A model generated the notes under the pieces. The model was not told the DNA's origin and made no database searches. It saw only the letters and a list, made by a program, of their open reading frames with translations. Position numbers and translations under genes: made by a program. From Streptomyces sp. NBC_01198 (GTDB taxonomy: Bacteria > Actinomycetota > Actinomycetes > Streptomycetales > Streptomycetaceae), in the NCBI RefSeq assembly GCF_036010485.1, contig NZ_CP108568.1, positions 6,804,001 to 6,868,000 of the forward strand: a stretch of DNA of 64,000 nt, in the 5' to 3' direction. Positions 18,322-26,777 of the stretch are shown one piece after another. Numbering within the stretch: position 1 is the first letter of the stretch; each line of letters starts with the position of its first letter.

Positions 18322-19653
18322 ATGAGCACGTCACTGCTGCTGCTCGCAGCCGCCTTCGTCCTGATCCTCGCCAACGGCTTCTTCGTCGCCGCCGAATTCG
18401 GCCTGGTGACGGTGGAGCGCCCGGCCGCGGAACGCGCCGCCGCCGAGGGTGACCGGCGGGCGGCCGGCGTGGTCGCCGCCCTGCGCAAGCTGTCCTTCCA
18501 GCTGTCCGGCACCCAGCTCGGCATCACCATCACCTCGCTCGTCGTCGGCATGCTGGCCGAACCCGCACTCGCCGACCTGCTCACCGGGCCGGTCAGCGCC
18601 ACCGGGATACCGGACGGCGCGGCCCCCGGGGTCGCGGTCGTGGGCGGCATGATGGCCGCCTCGGCCGTCCAGATGGTGATCGGCGAGCTGGTCCCGAAGA
18701 ACTGGGCGGTCTCCCGGCCGCTGGCCGTCGCCAGGATGGTCGCCGGACCCCAGCGGGCCTTCTCCCGCGCCTTCCGGCCGGTCATCGAGCTGCTCAACTC
18801 CGCCGCCAACCACCTGGTGCGGATGCTGGGCGTGGAGCCCGCCGACGAACTGGCCTCCGCGCGCACCCCCACCGAGCTGGTCTCGCTCGCCCGGCACTCC
18901 GCCCTGGCCGGAACGCTGGAGCAGGACACCGCCGACCTGTTCGTCCGCACCCTGTCGCTCGCCGACCTCACCGCGGAGAACGTGATGACCCCCCGGGTCA
19001 GGGTCAGCGCCCTGGAGGACACCGCCACCGCGGCCGACGTCCTCAACCTCACCCGCGCCACCGGCCTGTCCCGCTTCCCGGTCTACCGCTCCCGGCTCGA
19101 CGACATCGTCGGCATGGTCCACCTCAAGGACGCCCTCGCGGTGCCCGCCGAGGTGCGCGACCGCACCGCGGTCGGCCGGATCGCGGTCGTGCCGCTGCTG
19201 GTCCCCGAGACGCTGGCCGCCCAGCCGCTGCTCGACCTGCTCCGCAGCCAGCAGCCCATCGCGGTCGTCGTGGACGAGTACGGCGGCACCGCCGGGGTGG
19301 TCACCCTGGAGGACATCGTCGAGGAACTGGTCGGCGAGGTGCGCGACGAGCACGACGCCGTCGACCTGCCCGACCTCGCGCAGGCCCCGCCGGAGAACGG
19401 CCACCCCGCCTGGGACGCCGACGGCGGCTGCCGGATCGACACCCTGGCCCGGATCGGCCTCGACGCGCCGGAAGGACCGTACGAGACCGTCGCCGGCCTG
19501 GTCGCCGACCTGCTGGGGCGGATCCCCGAGGTCGGCGACACCGCGGAGCTGTCCGGCTGGCGGCTGCGGGTCGCCGAGGTCGGCCACCACCGGGCCGAAC
19601 GGGTGCGGATCACGCGTACGGCGCCGGCCGCGGGGGAGGAGAGCGAACGATGA
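18322..19653 (+). CDS. CorC/HlyC-type (CNNM, DUF21) membrane protein, full length
   Basis: A 443-residue protein with three domains: a DUF21/CNNM transmembrane domain (about 1-190, with ANGFFVAAEFGLVTVERPAAE and IGELVPKNWAVSRP), a CBS pair (about 210-335, with ENVMTPRVRVSALED and VVVDEYGGTAGVVTLEDIVEE), and a C-terminal CorC_HlyC FAD-binding-like domain (about 355-435). The family is annotated as hemolysin-like but its members act in magnesium or other ion efflux or sensing. It overlaps the next, related gene by 4 bp, so the two paralogues are coupled and may form a heteromer. Confidence 0.9.
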   Translation: MSTSLLLLAAAFVLILANGFFVAAEFGLVTVERPAAERAAAEGDRRAAGVVAALRKLSFQLSGTQLGITITSLVVGMLAEPALADLLTGPVSATGIPDGAAPGVAVVGGMMAASAVQMVIGELVPKNWAVSRPLAVARMVAGPQRAFSRAFRPVIELLNSAANHLVRMLGVEPADELASARTPTELVSLARHSALAGTLEQDTADLFVRTLSLADLTAENVMTPRVRVSALEDTATAADVLNLTRATGLSRFPVYRSRLDDIVGMVHLKDALAVPAEVRDRTAVGRIAVVPLLVPETLAAQPLLDLLRSQQPIAVVVDEYGGTAGVVTLEDIVEELVGEVRDEHDAVDLPDLAQAPPENGHPAWDADGGCRIDTLARIGLDAPEGPYETVAGLVADLLGRIPEVGDTAELSGWRLRVAEVGHHRAERVRITRTAPAAGEESER

Positions 19654-20702
19654 GCGCACTCCAGCTCCTGATCGCGCTGCTCCTGGTGCTCGGCAACGGT
19701 TTCTTCGTCGGCGCCGAGTTCGCCCTGGTCTCCGTCCGCCGCAGCCAGATCGAACCGCTGGCCGCCGCACAGCGCAGGGCGCGCACGGTCCTGTACGGCC
19801 TGGAGCACCTGCCGCAGATGATGGCCGCCGCGCAGTTCGGCGTCACCGTCTGCTCGCTGACCCTCGGCGCGGTCGCCGAACCCACCGTCGCGCACCTGCT
19901 GGAGCCGGTGTTCACCGCGGCCCACGTACCGGACGACCTGGTGCACGCGATCGGCTACGTGCTGGCGCTGGCCCTGGTGGTCTTCCTGCACCTGGTCATC
20001 GGCGAGCTGGTGCCGAAGAACCTGGCGATGGCCGACCCGGAGAAGACCGCCCTGTGGCTCAGCCCCGGGCTGGTCGGCTTCGCCCGGGTCTTCCGGCCGG
20101 TGATCGTGGTTCTCGGCGCGAGCGCCCGGGTGATCCTGCGCGCCTGCGGCGTCGAGCCCAAGGACGAGGTCGACGCGGTCTTCACCAGCGCCGAGCTGAC
20201 CGTGCTGGTGGAGGACGCCCGGCGGGCCGGGCTGCTGGACTCCGACGAGCAGGAGCGCCTGGAGGACGCGCTGGAACTGGGCACCCGCCCGGTCACCGAG
20301 GTGCTGCTCACCCCGGACCAGCTGATCACCCTGACGCCGACGGTGACCCCCCGCGAGGTCGAGGAGCTGACCGTGCGCACCGGTTACTCCCGCTTCCCGG
20401 TGGCCGCGGAACCCGGCCCCGGCTACCTGGGCTACCTGCACGTCAAGGACATGCTGGACCTGGAGGACCAGGACCGCCCGGTGCCGCAGCGGCTGTGGCG
20501 CCCGATCACCACGCTGCGCGCCGACCTCCCGCTGGACGACGCGCTCACCTCGATGCGGCGGGCCGCCTCCCACCTGGCGGCGGTCGCGGACCCGGCCGGG
20601 CGGGTGCTCGGCCTGGTCGCCCTGGAGGACGTGCTGGAAATGCTGGTCGGCGAGGTCCGCGACCCCTCGCACCGCTCCGCGCCCGGCGAGCTGGTCGGCT
20701 GA
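19650..20702 (+). CDS. CorC/HlyC-type (CNNM, DUF21) membrane protein, short paralogue
   Basis: A 350-residue paralogue of the gene before it. It has the DUF21 membrane domain (about 1-200, with GNGFFVGAEFALVSVRRSQIE and IGELVPKNLAMADPEKTA) and a CBS pair (about 210-340), but stops there and lacks the C-terminal CorC_HlyC domain. The ATG at 19650 overlaps the stop of the first gene. The pairing of one full-length and one short copy is common in actinobacteria and suggests a two-subunit transporter in which only one partner has the extra domain. Confidence 0.9.
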   Translation: MSALQLLIALLLVLGNGFFVGAEFALVSVRRSQIEPLAAAQRRARTVLYGLEHLPQMMAAAQFGVTVCSLTLGAVAEPTVAHLLEPVFTAAHVPDDLVHAIGYVLALALVVFLHLVIGELVPKNLAMADPEKTALWLSPGLVGFARVFRPVIVVLGASARVILRACGVEPKDEVDAVFTSAELTVLVEDARRAGLLDSDEQERLEDALELGTRPVTEVLLTPDQLITLTPTVTPREVEELTVRTGYSRFPVAAEPGPGYLGYLHVKDMLDLEDQDRPVPQRLWRPITTLRADLPLDDALTSMRRAASHLAAVADPAGRVLGLVALEDVLEMLVGEVRDPSHRSAPGELVG

Positions 20703-20713
20703 CGGCCGCCCCC

Positions 20714-20743
20714 GCCCGATCCGGCTACTCGGCCGGGTCGGGC
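20714..20743. terminator. Bidirectional hairpin between convergent genes
   Basis: GCCCGATCCGGC (20714-20725) pairs with GCCGGGTCGGGC (20732-20743), 12 bp with one G-T pair around a 6-base loop. It sits at the ends of the short CorC gene (+) and the AAA+ gene (-), overlapping the last codons of the latter, so it can serve both. Confidence 0.7.
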
Positions 20744-22626
20744 GGCGGGACGCCGGGCCCGCGGCCCGACAGCACCTCGCCGTAGGCCTGCATCAGATCC
20801 GGCAGCCGCAGCGTGGACAGCTCCTCGCGGGTCGGCGTCGTCGCGTACTCCGACAGCCGCAGATCGCGGTAGGCGCAGCTCTTCTCGTACAGCGTGCGCA
20901 GCAGCCGCCCGTTGCCCAGCTCGTCGATCCAGCCCTGGTCGACGACATGGCCGCTGATCGCCCGCAGCTCCTCCAGCGCCTCGTCGTCCCACTGGTCGCC
21001 GTTCTCGCCGGCCAGCACCTGGCCGATCCGGGTCAGCTCCAGCGGGCGGTAGCTGGGGAAGTCCACCCGGGTGGTGAAGCGCGAGCTCAGGCCCGGGTTG
21101 GCGGCGAGCAGCCGGTCCATCCCCTCGGGGTAGCCGGCCAGGATGACCACCAGCCGATCGCGGTTGTCCTCGGCGCGCTTGAGCAGGACCTGGAGGGCCT
21201 CGTCGCCGTAGGCGTCACCCTTGCTGTAGCCGGAGTTGGACAGCGCGTAGGCCTCGTCCACGAACAGCACCCCGCCCAGCGCGGAGTCGATCAGCTCGTT
21301 GGCCTTGACCGCGGTCTGGCCGAGGAACTCGCCGACCAGGTCCGAGCGCTGCGCCTCCACCAGGTGGTCACCGCCGAGCAGGCCGAGGGCGTAGAAGACC
21401 CGGCCCAATATGCGCGCCACCGTGGTCTTGCCGGTACCGGAGGGGCCGGAGAAGACGAAGTGCCGCTTCGGCGGCTGCACCGGCAGGCCCTGCCCGGCCC
21501 GCAGCCTGGCCATCCGCAGCTGCGCGGACAGCGCCTTGACCTGCCGCTTGACCGGTTCGAGGCCGACCATGCCGTCGAGCTCGGCGAGAGCTTGGGCGAG
21601 CAGCGCCGGATCGGACCCGCCCAGCGGCAGTTGCGCGGGCAGCGTGCCGCTGAGCGGGGCGGCGGCCCGGTCGCGTATGTCGTCGTCCAGCGCGCCCGCG
21701 GAGGCCAGCAGCGCCTCGTCCATCTCGGTGGCGCCCTGCGGGCGGCCGTCGCCGGGGTCCGCATACAGCGCCGCGTCCAGGTCGCCTGCGCCCTCCGGGA
21801 CCGCCTGCCCGCCGCCGTGCAGTGAGACGGCGGTGGCCAGGCCGGCGCTCTCGTCCAGGCCGTCGTCGGTCTCGTGGATGGCCGCCAGCCGTGCGGCGGT
21901 GTCCATGAACGCCGGGTCCACCCGGTGCACCGCCCGATACAGCGGCACCGCCGCCGCGGTGCGTCCGGTGCCCTCGTAGGCGCGGGCCAGCCAGTAGCGC
22001 AGCTCCTTGCGCTGCGGCTGCTCGCTGCGGCAGCGCATCAGGGCGGCGGCCAGCAGCGGCTCGGCCTGCCCGCACATCTCCAGGCGCACCCGGGCCATGC
22101 CGCCGAACAGGCCCGCCTCGATGCCGAGCAGCGGGTCGCCGAGCAGCGGCTCGGTGTGCCGGACCAGGTGCTCCCAGTCCTTGACCAGATACGCCCGGCA
22201 GGCGTGCAGGAAGCGCACCTGCGGGTCGGTGTCGACCGGCGGGCAGTCCGCCAGCGCCCGGTCCAGCTCCGCGACATGGCGGCCGTCCAGCCAGTGCGAG
22301 GCGTGCGCGAGCAGCAGGTCCCTGCCGGTCTCCAGCACCGGCTGCACCCACCAGCCCAGCCAGTACCAGGAGTTCAGGGTGCGGCGGTGCGCCGCCCGCT
22401 GCTCCCCGAAACGGTCCCGGTGCCGGTACATCTGCAGCAGCGCGGTGGCGGTGTCGGCCCGCAGCGCGTGCAGCCCGAGCCAGGCGTCGGCCATGCCGGG
22501 GTCGATACGGACCGCGGCTCTGAACTCCTCCTCGGCCTGGACGTAGGCGCCCATGGTGTACGCGTCGATGCCGCGCAGCCACGCGAGATCGGCCGGGGCG
22601 CCCGCGCGGTCGGTGCCGAAGTCCAT
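20725..22626 (-). CDS. EccA-like AAA+ ATPase with N-terminal TPR region (CbxX/CfqX type)
   Basis: A 633-residue cytoplasmic protein. Residues about 15-260 form helical TPR-like repeats (DAYTMGAYVQAEEEFRAAV, YWLARAYEGTGRTAAAVPLY). A linker of about 80 residues follows. The C-terminal AAA+ module has Walker A GPSGTGKT (394-401), Walker B GGVLFVDEA (451-459), and a sensor region with ILAGYPEGMDRLL and LSSRFTTRVDF. This is the layout of EccA, the cytosolic ATPase of type VII secretion systems, where the TPR part recognises substrates. No other secretion gene (EccC, EsxA/B, mycosin) lies in the window. It could serve a secretion locus elsewhere or be a chaperone of other function. Confidence 0.85.
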   Translation of the reverse strand: MDFGTDRAGAPADLAWLRGIDAYTMGAYVQAEEEFRAAVRIDPGMADAWLGLHALRADTATALLQMYRHRDRFGEQRAAHRRTLNSWYWLGWWVQPVLETGRDLLLAHASHWLDGRHVAELDRALADCPPVDTDPQVRFLHACRAYLVKDWEHLVRHTEPLLGDPLLGIEAGLFGGMARVRLEMCGQAEPLLAAALMRCRSEQPQRKELRYWLARAYEGTGRTAAAVPLYRAVHRVDPAFMDTAARLAAIHETDDGLDESAGLATAVSLHGGGQAVPEGAGDLDAALYADPGDGRPQGATEMDEALLASAGALDDDIRDRAAAPLSGTLPAQLPLGGSDPALLAQALAELDGMVGLEPVKRQVKALSAQLRMARLRAGQGLPVQPPKRHFVFSGPSGTGKTTVARILGRVFYALGLLGGDHLVEAQRSDLVGEFLGQTAVKANELIDSALGGVLFVDEAYALSNSGYSKGDAYGDEALQVLLKRAEDNRDRLVVILAGYPEGMDRLLAANPGLSSRFTTRVDFPSYRPLELTRIGQVLAGENGDQWDDEALEELRAISGHVVDQGWIDELGNGRLLRTLYEKSCAYRDLRLSEYATTPTREELSTLRLPDLMQAYGEVLSGRGPGVPPPDPAE

Positions 22627-23212
22627 CTAGTCCCCACCCATCGTTCCCCCGCGCCCCTCGCCGCTCGCCCGCGCGGCCAACCGGTGGGCAGCACGCGGGA
22701 GTTGAACCAGGCGGCGGCACCCCACGCCCCCGCCCACACCCTCCGGCATCGTACCCGCGAAGAGGTCAACTCCGTAGAGTGCGTAGCCCTGCGGGGCTTT
22801 GAGGGGTGCTGCCACGTGCGGTGGCGCCGCGTCCTCCCCGGCCCCGCGGGCCTGGCGCTCCCACTTGCGGTGGCGGTGCTGCTTCCCCGCCGTTGTGGCT
22901 TGTCGCGCCGTTCCTCGCGCCCCTGGGAAACGCTCGCCCTCCGCGTGGAGGGGAACCCCTCAGGGGCGCGGGGAACGGCGCGGGCGGGCGGGGTGGTGGT
23001 GGGGGCGGACGCGCACTGTGAGTGGCAGTCACCTGGGGGTGCGGGGAACCGCACGACCAGCCACGACGGCGGACAGGTCGCGGTGGCAGGGTCGGAGGGC
23101 AGGACGAAGCCCCCGGTCACGGGGGAACAACCGGGGGCTTCGTGCTACGAAGCGGCCTTCCGGGGCCGCTTGGTTGAAAACGTAATTGCTCCGCGCGGAG
23201 CGGTCAAGTACG
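22627..23212. other. 586-bp non-coding region with repeats and hairpins
   Basis: No gene can be supported on either strand. CGTTCCTCGCGCCCCTG (22909-22925) faces CAGGGGCGCGGGGAACG (22961-22977), an inverted pair of the dispersed repeat family also seen near 48.2 and 59.8 kb, with further degenerate pieces up to about 23070. The right end holds two hairpins serving the uridine-kinase-like gene. The promoter of the AAA+ gene must lie in 22627-22800 on the minus strand; no clear -35/-10 pair is visible. Confidence 0.65.
23105..23171 (-). terminator. Double hairpin terminator after the uridine-kinase-like gene
   Basis: Two stems in a row: AAGCGGCC/GGCCGCTT (23150-23157 with 23164-23171, 6-base loop) and a 13-bp perfect stem (CGAAGCCCCCGGT at 23105-23117 with its complement at 23130-23142). 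On the minus strand they lie 40-110 bp after the stop of the gene ending at 23213. Confidence 0.75.
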
Positions 23213-23827
23213 TCACCCGCCGTGATCGTACGGGCCGGGAGCGGCGCGATATCCGCCCTCCGTCTGGTGGACCAGAAGGTCCGCGAAGGGCCGCGTCGGA
23301 TCCGCCGCGAAGTGCTGGTCCTCCGCCGCGGACCACCCGGTCCAGAAGTGCTCGAGCGCGGGCCCGTCCCTGCGGATCCCGCGCGACCTGGCGGTGGCCG
23401 GGTCGACCTCAAGCCACAGGGTCACCGCCAGATACGGCCGCAGCGCCAACTGCCCGCTGCCGACCCCTTCCAGCAGCACCACCGGCGCCGCCGGCACCGC
23501 CCGCTCGCCGGCGAACCGCCGCGCGGTCCAGTCGTAGACCCGGTGCCGGGCCTCCCGGCCCTCCTGGAAGGGCACGACCACCTCGGCGACGAGCCGGTCC
23601 GCCCAGCCGAACGGCTCCTCGTGCGTGGCGAGATCGTCCGTGTGCACCACCGGCGCCCCGCCGGCCTCCGCGGCCAGCCGGGCGGCCAGCGTGCTCTTGC
23701 CGGCGCCCGCGTGTCCGTCGACGGCCACCAGCCGCACCGGGCCGCAGGACGGCGGCAGCAGGTCGAGCGTGCCGGCGAGACCGCGCAGCGAGAGCGGCGA
23801 ATTCCCGGCCGGGCGGTGAGCGTCCAT
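23213..23827 (-). CDS. Uridine kinase-like P-loop protein
   Basis: A 204-residue nucleoside-kinase-like NTPase with an intact Walker A VDGHAGAGKST (36-46), an acidic HTDDLATHEEPFGW that matches the substrate-binding DD region of uridine kinases, and VVLLEGVGSGQ as the Walker B-like strand. It probably phosphorylates a nucleoside or similar small alcohol. The ATG at 23827 is preferred over an ATG at 23854 because the extra nine residues are not family-like. It is divergent from the M24 peptidase gene (97 bp gap) and is followed by a double hairpin terminator. Compare the degenerate relative at 50.7 kb. Confidence 0.8.
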   Translation of the reverse strand: MDAHRPAGNSPLSLRGLAGTLDLLPPSCGPVRLVAVDGHAGAGKSTLAARLAAEAGGAPVVHTDDLATHEEPFGWADRLVAEVVVPFQEGREARHRVYDWTARRFAGERAVPAAPVVLLEGVGSGQLALRPYLAVTLWLEVDPATARSRGIRRDGPALEHFWTGWSAAEDQHFAADPTRPFADLLVHQTEGGYRAAPGPYDHGG

Positions 23828-23923
23828 GGTCGGGGAGCATAGGGCCGCAGGCACGCCGTCCCGGTGCGCGCCGGGCCGTAAAGGTCTCCGTGTCGGGGGG
23901 CGGCGCCGTCTACCGTGGTCGGC

Positions 23924-25057
23924 GTGACCGACTCAGAAGACTCCGCCGCCGCCCTCCATCCCGCCGAGCGCCTCGAACTCGCCAGGCGGGCCACCGCCGA
24001 CGCGGGCCTGGACGCGCTGCTGGTCTCTCCTGGGTCCGACCTGCGCTACCTGACCGGCTATCAGGCGCTGCCGATGGAGCGGCTGACCTGCCTGGTGGTA
24101 CCGGCCGAGGCGGACCCCTTCCTGGTGGTGCCCGCCCTGGAGCGGGCCGTCGCGCAGGCCTCGCCGGCCGGCGGCCTCGGCCTGGAGATCACCGACTTCG
24201 GGGAGACCGACGACGCGTACGAGCTGATCGCCCGCCGGCTGCCGGCGGGCGTCCGCCGTTTCGCGGTCGACAACCACATGTGGGCGGAGAAGCTGCTGGC
24301 CTTCCAGGCCGCGCTGCCCGACGCCCAGGCGAGCCTGGCCGCCGACGTGCTGACCGAGCTGCGGGTGCGCAAGAGCCCCGCCGAGGTGGCCGCGCTGCGC
24401 CTCGCGGGCGGCGCCATCGACCGGGTGCACCGCAGGATGGGGGAGTGGCTGCGCGCCGGGCGGACCGAGCGGGAGGTCGCCAGGGACATCGCGGAGGCCA
24501 TCGTGGAGGCCGGCCACGCGACCGTGGACTTCGTGATCGTCGCCTCCGGGCCGAACAGCGCGAGCCCGCACCACGACGTCTCCGACCGGGTGATCCGGGC
24601 CGGCGACCCGGTGGTGGTCGACATCGGCGGCACCACCGAGGACGGCTACTGCTCGGACTCCACCCGCACCTACGCCGTCGGCGAGCCGCCCGCGGCATTC
24701 CGCGAGCTGTACGAGGTGCTGCTGCGCGCGCAGACCGCGCAGACCGACGCGGTGCGCCCCGGCCTCACCGCCGAGCAACTGGACGCGGTCGGCCGGGACA
24801 TCATCACCGCGGCCGGCTACGGCGAGCACTTCATCCACCGCACCGGCCACGGCATCGGCCTGGAGACGCACGAGGAGCCGTACATCGTGGCGGGCAGCAG
24901 GCGGGCGCTGGCGCCGGGGATGGCTTTCTCCGTCGAGCCGGGCATCTACCTGCCCGGCACCTTCGGCGCGCGCATCGAGGACATCGCGGTGTGCACACAA
25001 GGTGGCGGCGAGCGGCTGAATCTGACCGGGCGTGACCTGGTGGTCCTGCCCGGCTGA
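23924..25057 (+). CDS. M24-family aminopeptidase (Xaa-Pro peptidase type)
   Basis: A 377-residue cytoplasmic metallopeptidase. The N-terminal creatinase-like domain (about 15-150) includes LLVSPGSDLRYLTGYQALPMERL. The C-terminal pita-bread domain carries the five dinuclear metal ligands: the two Asp in VVVDIGGTTEDGYCSDSTRTY, His in HRTGHGIGLETHEEPY, and Glu in FSVEPGIY and in GARIEDIAV. It cleaves N-terminal residues before proline. GTG codons at 23915 and 23924 are both possible starts; 23924 gives MTDSEDSAA. The following gene is 150 bp away and is a secreted protease, with no evidence of co-transcription. Confidence 0.92.
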   Translation: MTDSEDSAAALHPAERLELARRATADAGLDALLVSPGSDLRYLTGYQALPMERLTCLVVPAEADPFLVVPALERAVAQASPAGGLGLEITDFGETDDAYELIARRLPAGVRRFAVDNHMWAEKLLAFQAALPDAQASLAADVLTELRVRKSPAEVAALRLAGGAIDRVHRRMGEWLRAGRTEREVARDIAEAIVEAGHATVDFVIVASGPNSASPHHDVSDRVIRAGDPVVVDIGGTTEDGYCSDSTRTYAVGEPPAAFRELYEVLLRAQTAQTDAVRPGLTAEQLDAVGRDIITAAGYGEHFIHRTGHGIGLETHEEPYIVAGSRRALAPGMAFSVEPGIYLPGTFGARIEDIAVCTQGGGERLNLTGRDLVVLPG

Positions 25058-25207
25058 GCGTCACAGGAGCAGACCAATGTTGGTGGCGCCACGCGGCCGG
25101 AAAACCTGGTGGAAAGGGCGGCCGGGCTGCAATGGTGGTGCGACCTGCCGCCGGGCGGCGCGCAGGGGTGTCCCGCACCCGTCGAGGGAAAACGAGGGGA
25201 TTTCGCC

Positions 25208-26614
25208 ATGACCAGTAACGCGCCCCGCCGCGCCGTGATCGCCGCGGCGCTGGCCGCCGCCGCGGCCGCGGCGACGACCGCCACCGCGCAGCCGGCGTCG
25301 GCCGCGCCGTCCGGCGCCGCCGCGTCCGGCGCCGCGCCGCTGCGGCACGGCCGCACCGGTGAGCGCGACACCGCCCCGGTGGACTACCACGGCTGGACGT
25401 CCTTCGCCGACTGGCTGTTCGGCGCGCACGCGGGCACCCGGCCGGTGGCCGGCAAGCGGGCGGGCCTGGAGATCAGCCGGGCCACCGGCTCGCTGGACTA
25501 CACCGACCCGCACACCGGCCTCACCGCCACCTGGGAGTCGGCCTCCTGGACCTCGCCGGTGCGCCGGGTGCCGCACCCGGCGAGCGAGCTGATCTCGTCG
25601 TGGAACGCGCACACCCCGGCCGGCACCTGGATCCAGGTCGAGCTGCTCGGCACCTACACCGACGGCACCGCCACCCCGGCGTACGTGATGGGCCGCTGGA
25701 CCGCCGGCGACGGCGACCAGGACATCCGGCGGACGTCGGTGGACGACCAGACCGACGGCAAGAGCAGCATCTGGACCGACACCTTCTCCATCGACGACGC
25801 GGCGGCCGGGCCGCTGCTCGCCTCGTACCGGCTGCGGCTGACGCTCTTCCGCAAGCCCGGCAGCAAGTTGACCCCGACCGTGTGGCGGCTCGGCGCGATG
25901 GCGTCGAACATCCCGGACCGCTTCACCGTGCCGGCCTCGGTGCCCGGCGAGGCCACGGGTGTGGAGCTGCCGGTGCCGGCCTACTCGCAGAACATCCACA
26001 AGGGGCAGTACCCGGAGTACGACAACGGCGGCGAGGCCTGGTGCAGCCCGACGTCGTCCACGATGGCCATCGAGTACTGGGGTCGCGGCCCGACCGCCGA
26101 GCAGCTGGCCTGGGTCGACCCGTCGTACGCGGACCCGCAGGTCGACCAGGGCGCCCGCTACACCTACGACTACCAGTACGAGGGCTGCGGCAACTGGCCG
26201 TTCAACGCCGCCTACGCGGCGACGTACAAGGACATGCAGGGGATCATCACCCGGCTGCACTCGCTGGCCGACGTCGAGAAGCTGATCAAGGCCGGCATCC
26301 CGGTGATAACGTCCCAGTCCTTCCTGGCCTCCGAGCTGGACGGCGCCGGATACGGCACCTCGGGGCACCTGATGTGCCTGGTGGGCTTCACCGCGGACGG
26401 CGACGTGATCGCCAACGACCCGGCGAGCGACAGCGACGCGGTGGTCCGCAACGTCTACAAGCGGGCGCAGTTCGAGACGATCTGGCTGCGGACGAAGCGG
26501 ATCAACGCCAGCGGCGGGGTCAGCGGCGGCACCGGCGGGGTCTGCTATCTGTACTTCCCCGCGCAGCCGAGCCCGGGGCAGCGGCGGGCGCTGGCGGCGG
26601 TCGGGGTGGCGTGA
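25208..26614 (+). CDS. Secreted C39-like peptidase family protein
   Basis: A 468-residue exported protein. The signal peptide (residues 1-32) has an RR pair near the start (APRRAVIAAALAAAAAAATT) ending at AQPASAAPS, so Sec or Tat export is possible. Residues about 55-245 are a beta-rich region. From about 255 comes a C39_2-type cysteine peptidase domain: Cys279 in GGEAWCSPTSSTMAIEYW, His in GTSGHLMCLVGF, and an Asn/Asp in DVIANDPASD. Unlike transporter-linked C39 peptidases it has no ABC module. Streptomyces secrete several such proteins; substrates are unknown. An AGGGGATTTCGCC stretch precedes the ATG. Confidence 0.85.
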   Translation: MTSNAPRRAVIAAALAAAAAAATTATAQPASAAPSGAAASGAAPLRHGRTGERDTAPVDYHGWTSFADWLFGAHAGTRPVAGKRAGLEISRATGSLDYTDPHTGLTATWESASWTSPVRRVPHPASELISSWNAHTPAGTWIQVELLGTYTDGTATPAYVMGRWTAGDGDQDIRRTSVDDQTDGKSSIWTDTFSIDDAAAGPLLASYRLRLTLFRKPGSKLTPTVWRLGAMASNIPDRFTVPASVPGEATGVELPVPAYSQNIHKGQYPEYDNGGEAWCSPTSSTMAIEYWGRGPTAEQLAWVDPSYADPQVDQGARYTYDYQYEGCGNWPFNAAYAATYKDMQGIITRLHSLADVEKLIKAGIPVITSQSFLASELDGAGYGTSGHLMCLVGFTADGDVIANDPASDSDAVVRNVYKRAQFETIWLRTKRINASGGVSGGTGGVCYLYFPAQPSPGQRRALAAVGVA

Positions 26615-26666
26615 AAAGGGGGCGCTCCGGGCGCCCCTGACGTGCGGCGGCCTGCCGGGACCCGGT

Positions 26667-26684
26667 AATTGGTAGAGACCAATT
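26667..26684. promoter_or_regulatory. DasR-like site 1 (dre) upstream of chitinase
   Basis: AATTGGT-AGAG-ACCAATT, a palindrome with perfect 7-bp arms and a 4-bp centre. The TGGT...ACCA core matches the dre consensus A(C/G)TGGTCTAGACCA(C/G)T. It lies about 34 bp upstream of the -35 of the candidate chitinase promoter. Confidence 0.7.
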
Positions 26685-26698
26685 TTGTGGGTTGCTCT

Positions 26699-26715
26699 AA
26701 AGGTCTGGACCAACT
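26699..26715. promoter_or_regulatory. DasR-like site 2 (dre) upstream of chitinase
   Basis: AAAGGTCTGGACCAACT: the central GGTCTGGACCA differs from the dre core by one base. It ends 3 bp before the candidate -35 hexamer, a position where a bound repressor would block RNA polymerase. Centres of the two sites are about 31 bp apart. Confidence 0.75.
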
Positions 26716-26717
26716 CA

Positions 26718-26746
26718 TTGACGGGTTCGCGTCAGCGCAGGATTCT
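26718..26746 (+). promoter_or_regulatory. Candidate chitinase promoter
   Basis: TTGACG (26718-26723), a 17-bp spacer, then GATTCT (26741-26746). The -35 is near consensus; the -10 is weaker. It lies directly after the second DasR-like site and about 25 bp before an AGGAGG ribosome-binding site at 26765. Confidence 0.5.
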
Positions 26747-26777
26747 GCTGGCACGTCCCCCCACAGGAGGTCCAGAC

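Noticed and set aside
20725-22626. Type VII secretion locus
   Set aside because: Only an EccA-like ATPase is present; neighbours are ion-transport and kinase-like genes.
22690-22730. GAGTTGAACC resembling a T-arm of a minus-strand tRNA
   Set aside because: The flanking bases do not form the T stem, and no anticodon or acceptor stem can be built around it.
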